Below, one piece after another: positions 38,501 through 51,140 of a DNA stretch of 64,000 nucleotides. Numbering within the stretch: position 1 is the stretch's first letter; the number at the start of each line of letters is the position of its first letter. This stretch comes from Brachionus rotundiformis (lineage: Eukaryota; Rotifera; Eurotatoria; Ploima; Brachionidae): contig JAESIW010000162.1 in NCBI GenBank assembly GCA_016802295.1, positions 906,213 through 970,212 on the forward strand, given 5' to 3'. A model generated the notes under the pieces. That model made no database searches. It saw nothing but the letters and a program-made list of their open reading frames with translations, and had not been told where the DNA came from. Both the position numbers and the translations under genes were made by a program.

Positions 38501-41500
38501 AGAGTCTCGTTGAAATTGAACAAAATCTAAAAATCAATGAAACTTATGAAAAAAGTGAACCAATAATTGAGTATAAAAAAGAAAATAAGTGTCCAAGTAA
38601 TACTATCCTTGAAAAGCGTTTGATCGAACTAGAGAAAAAGCTGCAAAAAATACCTGAATTAGAAATTAAAAATAATATTTTGTTGGAAGAAAAAAAATTA
38701 CTGTTAAACCAACTATTATGTCGAAACAAAGTAACAACTCAACCTCAACAAAACATTCAACCTCCAAAAGTTTATAGGTCAATTGGTTGTGATTCTTTGG
38801 AAAAATCAAAGCGTGATGTAGGAATATCAGTAAAATCGAACACAAGAGATTTTGGTTTGCATGTGAATGAACCAAGTGAAAAAATTGCAGAAATGGAAAC
38901 TGTAATTACTAATTTAAAAGACCAATTGAAAGAGCAAACTTTAATTATCCAGCAAACTCAAGCTAAACCTATTACAAGAGATGTCGCAGTAATGCATGTA
39001 GTTGACAAAGTTGAAGAGCCACCAAAACCAAAACCTGAATATAGAGATGTGGCTATTCATCATTCAACTGTAGATGAAAATAAAATTCTTGTTGAAAAGC
39101 AATCTTATATAATAAATGATTATATGAAAGAAATTGAACAACTTCAAATTGAAAATAGTCATTTATCAGCTAATCTTCAAGAATTAATCAAAAAGCATTC
39201 TAAGCATGTAGTAACTAGAGGAACTTATGCCCCTGAACAACCTTTACTTTATTCAATCGGAATCAATACCAAAAATATTTCAACCCGAGATGTGCAAGTT
39301 ATGTATACACCAAAATCACGAGATGTTTGTTTAAGTACAGACCAATTTATTCATACTCGAGATGTAAGTTTAGGATGCAATATTGAAGATAGTGAAATAA
39401 AAACACAGCTTGATGAATTAAATTTAATTAAAAAAAAATATGAACAAATAGTTCAAGAAAATTTAAATAATATCAAGTCATATCGTGATGTTAATATTTT
39501 GTGTCGACTTGATCAAAAGGATTGTAGAGATGTATCACTTGGCTGCAATATGCAACCAGTTAAAGATTATCGAGATGTAAGTTTGACATGTGATATAGAT
39601 AAAGAGACGAAAAATTATAGGGATGTGTCTATTGGAGTTCAACTTGATTCGAAACCTGAACAAAAAGATGCTAATGTTTATGTCAATATAACTGAAAGTA
39701 TAACTCGACCGGTAATGAAAGATTCTTCTTCAATGGCTGAATTCGAAGATCAAGAAAAAATAAAACTTTTAAGAGAAATAGAAGAATTGAAAAAACCTGT
39801 AATGAAAAAAAACGCTTATGTGTCTGTGGATTTTAACACTAGATTAATGAACAATTTGTTGAAAAATAATTCTTCTGGTACTGAACTAATAGAAAAAAAT
39901 AACAAACAAATAAATACGGATCAAAAGACAACGCGAGAAATTTCAATAGGAAATAATTTTTGTTACTTTGATAGATCATGTCAAACATTAAATTCCAGAG
40001 AATATAACAGCGAACAAGATCAAATCAAAAACATTGCATTGGAAAGGGACAAACTTAAAATAATAAATGAAAATCTTAGATTAGAGCTAATTCAAATGGA
40101 AGAAAAATTAAAAAAAGAAAAAATTGAAAATAAAAATTATGACATAAAGTCTAATGATTTCAATAATTCGACTAGTATTTCTACTGTAACTGCAAATATC
40201 AATTGTTTTTCCGATTCAAATATCTCTCAAATAAAGACAAGCTCTTTAGAGACTGATCCTATAAAAATAAAACGTCAATCAGAATTTGAACACCATCGAA
40301 TACAAAAAACTGAAAAAAATAAACGAACCATTGAAGATACTGTAAAATTAAGCGCTTCAGTATCTAATAAATATGGAGACAAAGCAACAGAAATGGCCAG
40401 CTGGTCAAATAAATCAGAAATTAATTACGACCGAAATGAAGTAACTATACCAATTGTAAATGAACAAAAAATTAATTATAAGCCACCAATAATTCAAAAC
40501 CAATTGTTCATGACAAACTCAATTGAAAATGATTCTTTTGATAATCTTCAGTCAAAAAAATCAACAGGACAAAAATTTGATGATTCAATTACAGAAAAGT
40601 AATCTATTATTGTATAAAAATTTAATTTTTTAAGAATTATAGATTTAATAAAATCTTGAAGGAAAAAAATTTAAGAAAATTAAAATTGTTGATAGACTTT
40701 TTTTTTTATTTAATAATCTTTATTATTTTAGAGTAGAATCAAAAAATCCAAAGAGCATACTTAAACAGAGTGCTGTATTTTCATCATCTAAAATAAATAA
40801 ATCTATGGGAAAAGCTTTAACTTTCGGTGAAAACGAAATTTTGGAAACGTTAGTATTTTAATTATTTTACTAATTTTAGATATAAAACTTAATTTATATG
40901 CTTATTCTAGTTTAAAAATTTTTACCTAATGATAATATTTTTAATTTAAAAGAGAAATCGATTATGGACATGATGAAATTTTTGATAAAAGTGAAATTGT
41001 TTTTGATTATACAACCAAAGAAAATGAAAATTTAAAAGAGAGTCAAGATGAAAATGAAAATATATTGCTTAATAAACATGATGAACAAAAAAAGTAAAAT
41101 AGAAAAATTTTAAAGCAAATTATCTTAACCATTATTTAAAGTATTGACAAAAAAACGGATGTCCAAATTTTAGAAAAAATTGAGACTGAAGTATTTCAAG
41201 AACCAAAAAGGTTAGTAATTTTACTATTATTATATTGAAAATTGAATCATGTTTAAGACCCTTAAACGGCAAAAAGACAAAAACTTATGATTATATTTTT
41301 TGTAAAAATATAAGTTTTATAACGAAAAATAAAAAGAAAAGAATAAATAGATTTTTAAGTTAATGGTGTTTTATTATTGTTAATTTATCTTTAATATTTT
41401 TAAATTCAACTTATCAATTATTTTTGATTATTCTAGTAAAATTTTTAATGCTAAAAAAATATTTGCTAAATTGGAAGTTGATTCTAATTTAAAAATTAAG

Positions 41501-42950
41501 ATGTGTATTTATGTCTTATTTTTGTTAAAAAGACATCTTAGAAATATTATTTTAAACAAAGAATTTAATTATTTTTTTAATTTTAATTTTTCTTAGTTTA
41601 TCAATTATTAAAGATGACGAAAATTCAAGTAATAATGAGTAAGGAATCTGTTTATGTAACTATAGATTTTGGTGGTTTTTATGATATTTATTTTAAATTT
41701 TACTCCAAATATTAAAGAAAGAATGCAGAAATATTTAAAAAAATAATTTAATATTCCATACAAGCATGTTTTTTTTGTTGAAATTTTAATTTTTTCTCTT
41801 TATTTGGATGTTTAAATAATTTATCTTTCTAGCTTCGAACTTGAACTCGAACTTCATATAGCTTGTGCAATTTTAAACGATTCATTATATGAACCATTGA
41901 AAGCTGATAAAAATAAAGTCGTAAGTAAAAGTTTATAGAGCAAGAGATTAAATTTAATAAATTTCAAAAAGGCAAAAGCACTTAATTTAATTCAACAAGA
42001 TTGGTTTAAACTTGCTGCACAAAAGGAATCTAATCCTGTACTTGTTGAAGAACACTTAAATGCATTTTATACAAGATTTTCAAATCTTCTCCTTGAACGT
42101 ATCGTTAATATGGCAGATCTAAACGTAAATTAAATTAAAATTATTTAAATTTGATTCAAAAAGAAATTTATATAGCATAACACAGCCTTACATTATTCAG
42201 TATCGACTGGAAATTTCGAAATTGTTAATCTATTACTGGATACAAAAGTTTGTGATGTAAACGCACAAAACAAAGCTGGATATACATCTATAATGCTTGC
42301 AGCTGTTGTACCAATAAAAGACGATTTCGAAAGAATGACTTTAAAGAGATTATTTTCAGAGGGAAATGTAAATATAAAATCAATTGATAGTGGTCAAACA
42401 GCTTTAATGTTAGCTGTTAGACACGGAAACAAAGATACAGTAGCTCTTTTATTAGAAAGCTCTGCCGACTGCAATGCTCAAGATAAAGAAGGATCAACAG
42501 CTTTGATGGCTGCATGTGAACATGGTCATATTGATATCGTTAGATTATTACTTGACAACACTAATTGTGATCCAGACATTAAAGATAATGTAATATTTAT
42601 TTTTTTACAAATAGAATAATTTAAGATAGCTTTATATATATAAAAAAATATTAAATCTTACCGAAATATTATTGAAATTGAAATGTTTTTTTCATATAAA
42701 AATTTTAAACAAGTTTATTAAGGAAGAAAAAGATTTAATCTAGTTAAATCGTTTATCTAATTAGTTTTTATTTATATTGATTTTATTCTATAAGGATGGA
42801 GAAACTGCTTTTGATATAGCAAAAAACAAAAATCGGAATGATATAATTGTATTGCTGTATGCACATAGCACAAAGTTACGATCTCACCATCCTGCAATAC
42901 AGTTCTCAAAAACGCGTCCTCGAATTGGCAGTAATGGATCAACAAAGTAA
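35502..42950 (+). CDS. KANK: KN motif and ankyrin repeat domain protein (KANK)
   Basis: Twelve exons, all in phase: 35502-35787, 37363-37565, 37687-40598, 40732-40848, 40953-41093, 41142-41210, 41437-41502, 41597-41638, 41833-41920, 41972-42124, 42176-42589, 42795-42950; 1548 residues. Near residue 112 lies the KN motif CCPYGYHIDVDF, the talin-rod-binding LD-type helix. Exon 3 (~970 residues) has coiled-coil segments and about a dozen copies of an RDV motif. The C-terminus has the KANK ankyrin block: NTALHYSVSTGNFEIVNLLL, NKAGYTSIMLAAV, SGQTALMLAVRHGNKDTVAL, GSTALMAACEHGHIDIVRLL and DGETAFDIA. KANK proteins ring focal adhesions and capture cortical microtubules through liprin and KIF21. Intron 1 is 1.6 kb, far longer than the others. 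The small exons at 41437 and 41597 are the least certain. Confidence 0.93.
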
Positions 42951-43712
42951 TTGATAACTCAAGAAATATAGAAAAATTAATTTTATTTTTAAGGAAATAA
43001 GAGAACTGAAAGAAAAAACAAATAATCAAATTAAATAATTAATAATAAAACAAATAAACTACATTTTTAGATGGGTAGATTTATTAAATAGATTTTAATT
43101 TCTATAAGATTATTCGATTATTTAATATAAGATTATTGAAACAAAAGCTTATTAATAAATTAATTTTAAAAAATAATGTAAATTCAAGAAATAAAATGCT
43201 TCTTTAATGATTTAATAGGTTTATTTATTAAATCTTCATTAAATTGAGATTTAGAAATAAAATCGCTTTTAGAAATCGAATATTTTACGCCGAATAAAAA
43301 ATAGACCATGACAATTATTTTTAAAACTCTAATTTTAATTACGAATTTCAAACTTTGTCGAATTTAACATAATTTAATTTAATCTATTACTTAAATAAAA
43401 ATCTTAAATTTATGTTTTTTTATTTATTTAAAATTATATTTTTTTGCAATAAATAATTTTTACTTTTATGAACAAAAAATCAAAATACCATGATAAAATA
43501 ATCTTTTTTTTTACTAAGGATTTGTAATATCCTTATCAAAATTTTTTTTTTATTTGTCTAAATTCATTAGCATTAAAAAAATGAATACATAAAATTATGA
43601 TAATTAGATCTGAATTAAAAAAAAACATTTTATATCTTTTTGCAATTTATTTTAACTCATAATTAAAAATAATTGCTCGATTTGTATTTATTTTAATATT
43701 GAAAGTGGAAGA
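42951..43712. other. Intergenic
   Basis: A/T-rich spacer between KANK and BSDC1; nothing recognised. Confidence 0.5.
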
Positions 43713-45327
43713 ATGTCTGAGGATGAGAAATTTTCCACAACTAATTGGTGGCAAAATTTGATGGATTCCGCCAAAACTAAATCTAAAAATGCAATTCAAG
43801 TTATCAAAGGAGATTTAGCAGAATTTAAATCAACAATGAGTAACGATGCATCCAATTTATTCTTATCAACTAAAAGCAATAACGATGCAAATGAACAAAA
43901 AACTGATTCTTTATTAAATTCGATTACAAAATCGTTTAATGAAATTAAGCACAACTTTAACTTAAGTCTTAATGAGCAAACAAATAGTTTGCTACCAGAA
44001 ACTGTTGATCAAAATACGATCACTACAAATTCAATCAATGAAAGACTGGAAAAAGAGATAGAAAAATTACAAAACAATGAAAACACTTATACTGAAAATC
44101 CGATTGATCCTCATTTTCCTAAATGGATTCAAAGTTTCAACCCTGATGATTATAAAGATGATATTTCAAAAATGCTAATTGAAAATAGTACTATTCGTAT
44201 TGTTTATTCTCAAAAAGTAATTTTCAAATATAAATTTGCTTCTTGCTATAAAGAAATCCATTTCAAAAATTGAAATTTTTAAATATTTTTTTTATTATCA
44301 TAATAACTTAGTCATTCTAAAATGAACAGTCTTTTCATATTGAATATTAAGGGTTAATATTAAAAACTTTTTAGGTTCCAGCAAAATTAACAAATGATGA
44401 ATTTTGGGCAAGATATTTTTTCAAAGTTAATTTTTTAAAGCAAGAATATATGAAACGAATAAAATTAATAGAAAAAGCAGAATTAGGAATTAATAATCAA
44501 AAAGATATAGATTGGGATGATGGTAACTTTTGTAAAAATTTTAATCTAATATCAAAAGTTTTACTTCAGAAGACGAAAACTGTGAAAATGTCGATTCACA
44601 AAATAATTTAAAAACCACTGACTTTTGTGTTCCTGGAGAAGATTCAAATAATAAATCAAAAGATAACGTTAATGAAACAACTGATTTAAAAACTGAGCAA
44701 ATTATTAAATTACCCGATCAATTAAAAACTAAAAGTGACGAAAGTAAATTAAAAAATTTTAAGAATTACAAGCAACGAACAGTAAAATCAAGTTAACTGG
44801 TATTGTGAATTTCAAAAACAAACAGAACAAAAACTCTTCCTATTTTGATAAATTAAAATTTACTAAAATAAAATATATTTAATAAAATACTGGAAGAGTT
44901 TTTGTTCTGTTTGTTTTTGAAAATCACAATACCAGTTAACTTTAATTAACAAATTATGATATTTAATTGATGAAAATACTGCTTTAAATCTACCTTTTAG
45001 TACAGTATTTTCTTAATTAATTAGATAAAAAGTGGTTTATTTCCATTATTTATAATATTAAATGTTTTTTACTTATAAATAGAGTTTATTTTTAAATAAT
45101 TTTATTTATTGATGATGAATGGGAGAAAATAACAATGAACGAAAATGAAAATGAAAAATTTATCTCTAATGATAATTTAGCAATCAAAAGAGAAAGTTTA
45201 CTTAACAAAATAGATAAAATAGAGTCAAAAAAAATTGAAGTAAAAAAATTAATGTCAATATTATTTTTAAACATAATTATTAATTTTTAATTTTTTTATT
45301 AAGACAGATTGGGAAGAATGGGAATAA
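43713..45327 (+). CDS. BSDC1: BSD domain-containing protein 1
   Basis: Five exons: 43713-44216, 44375-44522, 44570-44781, 45126-45239, 45304-45327; 333 residues. N-terminal NWWQNLMDSAKTKSKNAIQ and IKGDLAEFKSTM match BSDC1. The BSD domain follows: DPHFPKWIQSF, then NDEFWARYFFKVNFLKQEYM with the conserved F/W pair. The last exon encodes TDWEEWE before the stop, matching the acidic-tryptophan C-terminus of vertebrate BSDC1. Reading past 44781 instead meets a stop at 44794, so a shorter isoform ending there is possible. The acceptor for exon 4 (GGGAG) lacks a pyrimidine tract and is the weakest point. BSDC1 function is poorly known. The third intron holds a long foldback. Confidence 0.82.
44792..44940. 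repeat. 49-bp near-perfect inverted repeat (foldback) in BSDC1 intron 3
   Basis: Left arm 44792-44840, right arm 44892-44940; outer ends GTTAAC, inner ends GGAAGAG. One mismatch in 49 positions, with a 51-nt A/T-rich loop. It begins 11 nt after the exon 3 donor and sits in a 344-nt intron. Candidates are a foldback MITE or a transcribed hairpin RNA. No second copy was noticed in this window. Confidence 0.95.
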
Positions 45328-45901
45328 ACGATTATTAACTAAATTTTTCAAAATTTATAGAAAAAGTAAAGTTATAACTTATAACTTATTAATTAAAATC
45401 AAATAAAAATTCTATTGCACTTTGTTCATATGTATAAAAATAATAAAAGCTAATAAAATGACTTTTTTATAATCTTTATTCTTAATTTTTTTGGGACCTA
45501 AAATTTTGATTTTATATTTCAACCTTGAAAAATTTTAATTTATAAATGATAATATGATTTAATCTGCATTCAAATCTTAAAAAGTAGTAAAAAAATTTGG
45601 TTAAAATAAAAATTGGTTGAATTTTTAAATAAATACCACATCTATTAATAAATAATTAAAAAAACGAATTTTTAAAGTAAATTTTTGTCGAATGTAAACC
45701 GATTATTATGAACAAAAAACGAAACATTGTGTTAAGAAAATTTTAAAAATTAATATAAAATTAAGAAAAAATTGTTTTGCAAAAATTTTAAATTAATACA
45801 TTCATGTTCAGAAAAAAAAATTAGAAATTTATTTAAGTTATAAAATTAAAACATCAAGTCAATTTTGTCAATTCATTCTAAAAAAATTTAAAAATTTAAA
45901 T
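45328..45901. other. Intergenic
   Basis: A/T-rich spacer between BSDC1 and PSMC2; must contain the PSMC2 promoter. No motif recognised. Confidence 0.5.
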
Positions 45902-47361
45902 ATGGGTGAAAAAGATTATTTGGGAAAAGATCAGCGTAAAACTCGTGAAGAAAAAAAGGACGACAAACCAATTAAAGCTCTTGACGAAAGCGAAATCGCA
46001 CTTCTCAAAACATATGTATATACTTATAAATTTAAATTTAAGATAACTTTTTAAAATAAAATATAAAAGGGTGTCGGTCCTTATGACAAACAAATAAAAA
46101 AAAATGATGAAGAAATCCAAAATATTCTAAAAAGAGTAAATGAACTAGCTGGTATTAAAGAGTCTGATACAGGTCTAGCTCCTCCAGCACTATGGGATTT
46201 AGCAGCAGACAAACAAATGTTATCTGGTAAATAAAAACCAAAATTTTTCAATTCATAAAAATATAATTCATTTTTAGCTGAGCAACCGCTACAAGTTGCA
46301 AGATGTACAAAAATTATCAACTCAGGTACAGATGAAGCCAAATACATTATTAATGTTAAACAATTTGCAAAATTTGTGGTTGATTTACATGAAAATGTAG
46401 CTCCTACTGATATAGAAGAAGGAATGAGAGTTGGGTAAACATAAATTAAACCGTATTATCAAGTATTAAAATTTTTAAAAGTGTCGATCGTAACAAATAT
46501 CAAATACATATTCCATTGCCACCAAAAATCGATCCAAGTGTAACTATGATGCAAGTAGAAGAAAAACCTGATGTTACTTATAGTGATGTCGGTGGATGTA
46601 AAGAGCAAATTGAAAAATTAAGGGAAGTAGTAGAAACTCCTTTGTTACATCCAGAGAAATTCATAAATCTAGGAATTGAACCACCTAAAGGTGTATTAAT
46701 GTTTGGTCCTCCTGGGACTGGAAAAACTTTATGCGCTAGAGCAGTTGCAAACCGAACTGATGCTTGCTTTATTCGTGTAATAGGGTCTGAATTAGTTCAG
46801 AAATATGTTGGTGAAGGAGCTCGTATGGTAAGAGAATTATTTGAAATGGCAAGAGGAAAAAAAGCCTGCATCATTTTTTTTGACGAAGTTGATGCAATCG
46901 GCGGGGCTCGTTTTGATGACGGTGCAGGGGGTGATAATGAAGTTCAAAGAACAATGTTAGAATTAATTAATCAACTTGATGGTTTCGATGCCAGAGGAAA
47001 CATCAAGGTATTAATGGCAACTAATAGACCGGATACTCTTGACCCTGCGCTTTTGAGACCAGGTCGTTTAGATAGAAAGGTTGAGTTCGGATTGCCAGAT
47101 TTAGAGGGAAGGGCTCACATATTTAAAATTCATGCTAAATCAATGAGTGTTGATAGAGACATCAGATACGAATTGTTGGCTAGATTATGTCCAAATAACA
47201 CAGGAGCTGAAATTCGCAGTGTTTGCACTGAAGCTGGTATGTTTGCCATTAGAGCAAGGCGAAAAATAGCTACCGAAAAAGACTTTTTGGAGGCAATTAA
47301 TAAAGTAATTAAAGGGTATGCTAAATTTAGTTCAACTCCAAAATATATGACATACAATTAA
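45902..47361 (+). CDS. PSMC2: 26S proteasome regulatory subunit 7 (Rpt1, AAA ATPase)
   Basis: Four exons: 45902-46015, 46070-46226, 46278-46434, 46482-47361; 435 residues against 433 in human. Starts MGEKDYLGKDQRKTREEKKD as in Rpt1. OB-fold region (LQVARCTKIINSGTDEAKYI) precedes the AAA module: Walker A GPPGTGKT, pore loop KYVGEG, Walker B IIFFDEVDAIGGAR, sensor-1 MATNRPDTLDPALLRPGR with the arginine finger, and C-terminal KGYAKFSSTPKYMTYN. Rpt1 is one of six ATPases of the base ring that unfold ubiquitinated substrates into the 20S core. The most strongly conserved protein of the window. Confidence 0.98.
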
Positions 47362-47976
47362 AATCGAATCAAGTGTTTTTTTTTTAATTTTAAAACTTCA
47401 AAAGATAATAAACGCTTATTTATTTATATTTTTGTCAATAAAATGTAAAAATCATTAAGATTATTAAAAAATTTTACTTAATTCAAAAAATCAATTCTTG
47501 AAAAATTAGACAAATATATATATTCAATCATTTTTAAGATAATTGAACAATTACCAAAATGTTTTATTTAATTGGAAATTGATAGAAATTCGAAGATAAG
47601 ATAAGTTGCTGAAATGTTTTCAAATGAAATGAACTTAATCAGCTTAAACAATCAATTTTTTTGAAAATGATAAATAAAAAAACATTTCATCAAAAAAAAA
47701 AATTAAATAACTTATCAAATAATTATCGACATGTTCTCATGGGGAGAAAATTGGAAAAATAGTCATTATTAATTGCCAATTTTTTGACTGAGTTATTGAG
47801 TCGAATTAGATCAATTAAAATTCATTTTCATCTCAACACAAGAACGAATAAATGATTTTAAAATATCTAAGAAAAATGTTTTAAAAACTAATTTGATTAA
47901 ATTTTATTTTTTAATAATAATTAAAATTAGTTTAAAATAATTTTGAAAAAATTAGATAAAAATTTTAATTCATGAC
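47362..47976. other. Intergenic, convergent gene ends
   Basis: A/T-rich spacer between the 3' ends of PSMC2 (plus) and CFAP20DC (minus). Nothing recognised beyond expected UTRs. Confidence 0.5.
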
Positions 47977-50900
47977 TTAGCTCAAATTTAATTCATAATA
48001 TGTGCATGTTTTAGGATCATAATAACAATTTAAAGTCGGATCATATAATAAATCGATTTCTTCATTTACATCCGAACTAATTTCATCAATGTCAGCTTGG
48101 CTATCTAAATTTTAGAATAAATGATTTTTTATATTTTGTCTTAATATTATTTTATACCATCAAAATGAAGTTCTTCAGAAATCATTTCTTGCTTAATTTT
48201 TGTTGGCTCATTTTGATTTGTATTTGGAACTGGAGAATGTTTTGAAGGATTATCCCTGTAAAAATAATTGAGCATGATTTAAAAAAATATTATAAATTTT
48301 TATATGTCGCCTGTAGGGCGTTCAATGAAATAAATAATGATTGTAATAACTAAATGATTTCAAATAAAATATTCTCACTTTAGATTTATGCTTTTTGCTG
48401 GTAAATTCGACAAAAGAGATATATTCATTTCTTCTTGATAATTATTAGCTTCATCAAATTTTGTTTTATAATTGTTCTTGAAATAAAATTATTAGAAAAT
48501 AATAATAAATACATAAAATACTAACATTCTTTTTTGAATAAGATGCAGACGTTTCTTCAAATGAACTTGTAAGTGCATCGAAATTATATTTACCAGAAGT
48601 TTGAATTTCTTCTGAAAGATTTGTTAAATTACTTAAACCTCTTTGAAAAGCTTCAAAATATTCAATATCAGGTGATTTAATTTTTTTATAATTGAAGTTT
48701 TCTTTTGACTCAAATTCTACTTCTGTATTATCAGAATTTTTATATTGATTCGAAATTTCTGATTCAGCCTTAATTTCTTCTAACATTTGAGCTTCAAAAG
48801 AATCTATCAAGTTAACTTTATCTAAATATTCATTACTTCTGCAAATATTTGTGTAGGCTATATTATGAGAATATTTTTGATGGTCACATTTATAAATATT
48901 CGATGATTTTGTAACTTTACTATCAAATACTTTTTTATTAATTTTCTCAGTTAAATAAGGTATTTGATTATTAACAATACTAACTGGCTTTGGTTTTGAT
49001 GAAAAAGAATACATTATAGTATTTCCAGAATCGTCTAAGTTAGTAATTTCGGAAAAATTTTCTGAAGATAGAAAGTTATTTTGAGAAATTTTGGAAATTT
49101 TTTTTTTTGAACTTGATTTTAAAACATTGATTAAATCATTAATGCTTTCATTTACAATATTATTCGATAATCTAGAATTTGGTTCTATAAAGGATGTAAG
49201 ATTCTTTATTTCAGGACATGATTCTTCCTTTTTTAATTGCAAACTGTTAAAACAAGAAAAGTTTTCATTGCTTTTTTGACTTTTGATTGTTGTAGGAAGA
49301 CGAATCTTCCTAACTGATGATGAAATAGGCCTTGAAGATCGAGGAGGAGGATGAGGAATCTTGGACAAGCTGAATTCATCGTGGTTATCCTCAATAGATT
49401 TTGTTGTTCCAATAATAGATCTGTTATCTATATGTTCATTTTTTGGAAGCGTTTCATTAATCTTTTTGTATAAAATCGTTTTATTTGGGAAATTTAAATC
49501 ATTATCATTATTTTTGTTTGACATTGAAAGTGGAAAAATTGAGGTGTCTTTAAAAAAAAAAATTATTATCTTTTTTAAATTTCATTTTTCTATAGGTTCT
49601 TTATTAAAAAAATGAATTTTAATTTTAAAATTTTTATATCTTATACAAGAAAATTACATTACTTTAAAATATTAAAAATAAAAAAATTGTCTTACTTTTT
49701 AAATCAAATAAATTGTCGGAATTTAAATCGCTTTTTTCTTTCAATTGAGACTAATGGAAAAATATATTATTCTACATTCTTTAGATTAAAATTACATTAT
49801 AACTTCTTAATGGTCTTGAATGATATTTAGTTAAATTATTTGAGGAAATATCTGAATTTATTCTTGATCCAAAAGCTATTTTGAAGAAATTTTTTGGTTT
49901 TGCCTCCAAAGACTGATTCATATATTCATCTTGTAAATCGACAGTTTTTAAATTTGTTTCTTCACTTATTGAAATCATCTAATATATATGAAATAATTAT
50001 ATAAAATTTAATATTTTTTTAACAATAAACAATGAATCAATAAAGGATAAAAAATAATAATAAAAATAAATCTAGCTAGTAACTTACGGAGCGAGGCTTG
50101 GTTAGTCTCGCAATGGTAAATGTTAAAATTTCTAAAAAATTTTTTTTCACTAACTATTAAATATGTAAAAATAAAGTTCAATTTTTCACAAACATTAAAT
50201 AAATCATTAATTTTTTTAAACATTACAAAATCAAATAATATTTACCATTGTCTTGTTGTTAACTTCTTTTGGAAATTTGAAATCATTTAAAAAATCGTTT
50301 GAAAATAAACCTTGAAATTTTTGTCATTATTAATAAAAGAAATTCAAATCAAAAAATACCTATTTCAAGATCAGGAAGATTTTTAAGAGTAAAAACTTTT
50401 CTTAACTTACAATTAGCACAGACTGAAACCGAATCGATTGATTTAAAAGTTTGATTTTTCCATAAATCATTGACTAATGATGATAAATCAAAAACCAAGC
50501 TTATCCACTTAAGTAGAAAATAAATTTAAAAAAAAAAAAAATTAAGTTCTAACAATTGATCGTGGTAATGTTTTGAAAGGAATTCGAGCAATCAAGGGTT
50601 GAATGTTTAATTCTTTATTTAAAGTAGAAAATAACAAATGTCTTCGGTTATTGCAGATATCAGTAATTCTTTTGAAAAAATCTTAATATGCTATAGATTT
50701 TTATAAAAAACAATACCCCAAATTTAAACTAAAATGATCACCATTTTTAACATAAATTTGAAAAACTAAAATTCTTTGAAACAAGGATACTTAAATAAAA
50801 GATAAATTTTGAATATTAAATAAAATAAAATTTTTTCATTACATCGATGTTTTTCTTTAGGAATTGAAATTTTTGTAGTATTAGGAGTCCCCTGAAGCTT

Positions 50901-51140
50901 ATAGATTGAAGTTTTTAAATCTTTATCCAATACCTTTAAAGTAAATATAAATTTTGATTTAATAAAATTAAAAAAAACCTTTTTAATTCCATTTAATCCT
51001 GTCAATGAATATCCATTAAAAGGGTCTTTATTCGAAGAATTGAATATTTCTATAAAATTTGAATCCTAAAGTGAAAATATCTGTATAAAAATATTGATTT
51101 CATTTTTCCTGACTCAAACCTGATATTCGTATTTTAACAT
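47977..51140 (-). CDS. CFAP20DC: CFAP20 domain-containing protein (CFAP20DC-like)
   Basis: Fourteen exons: 51120-51140, 50979-51065, 50843-50933, 50717-50789, 50554-50668, 50360-50507, 50246-50310, 50088-50153, 49796-49978, 49696-49750, 48526-49547, 48379-48476, 48158-48255, 47977-48104; 749 residues, all phases closing. N-terminus aligns with the CFAP20 fold: MLKYEYQDSNFIEIFNS, KLQGTPNTTKISIPKE, SLFQRILVFQIYVKNGDHFS, ITDICNNRRHLLFST, PLIARIPFKTLPRSIWISLV and VCANCKLRKVFTLKNLPD. KIAFGSRI occurs farther on as in vertebrate CFAP20DC. The large exon 11 encodes a Ser/Asn-rich disordered region with a proline cluster (KIPHPPPRSSRP). The C-terminus IDLLYDPTLNCYYDPKTCTY is a conserved tyrosine-rich end. 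Probably ciliary by analogy to CFAP20; function not established. Confidence 0.88.

Noticed and set aside
46081..46347. Minus-strand frame over PSMC2 exons
   Set aside because: Antisense to highly conserved Rpt1 coding sequence.
43690..49540. Shared ATTGAAAGTGGAA string upstream of BSDC1 and in CFAP20DC exon 11 region as a common regulatory site
   Set aside because: Only two occurrences; one lies on the coding side of CFAP20DC exon 11, so it is probably chance.
49525..49830. Separate small plus-strand gene and a separate minus-strand gene starting at 49524
   Set aside because: The minus-strand frame is an internal exon of CFAP20DC, joined in phase upstream (exon 49696-49750) and downstream; the plus frames are shadows.
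50690..50800. Apparent frameshift in CFAP20DC exon 4
   Set aside because: Careful recount of the A-run at 50761-50765 restores a single frame (SLFQRILVFQIY); no lesion exists.
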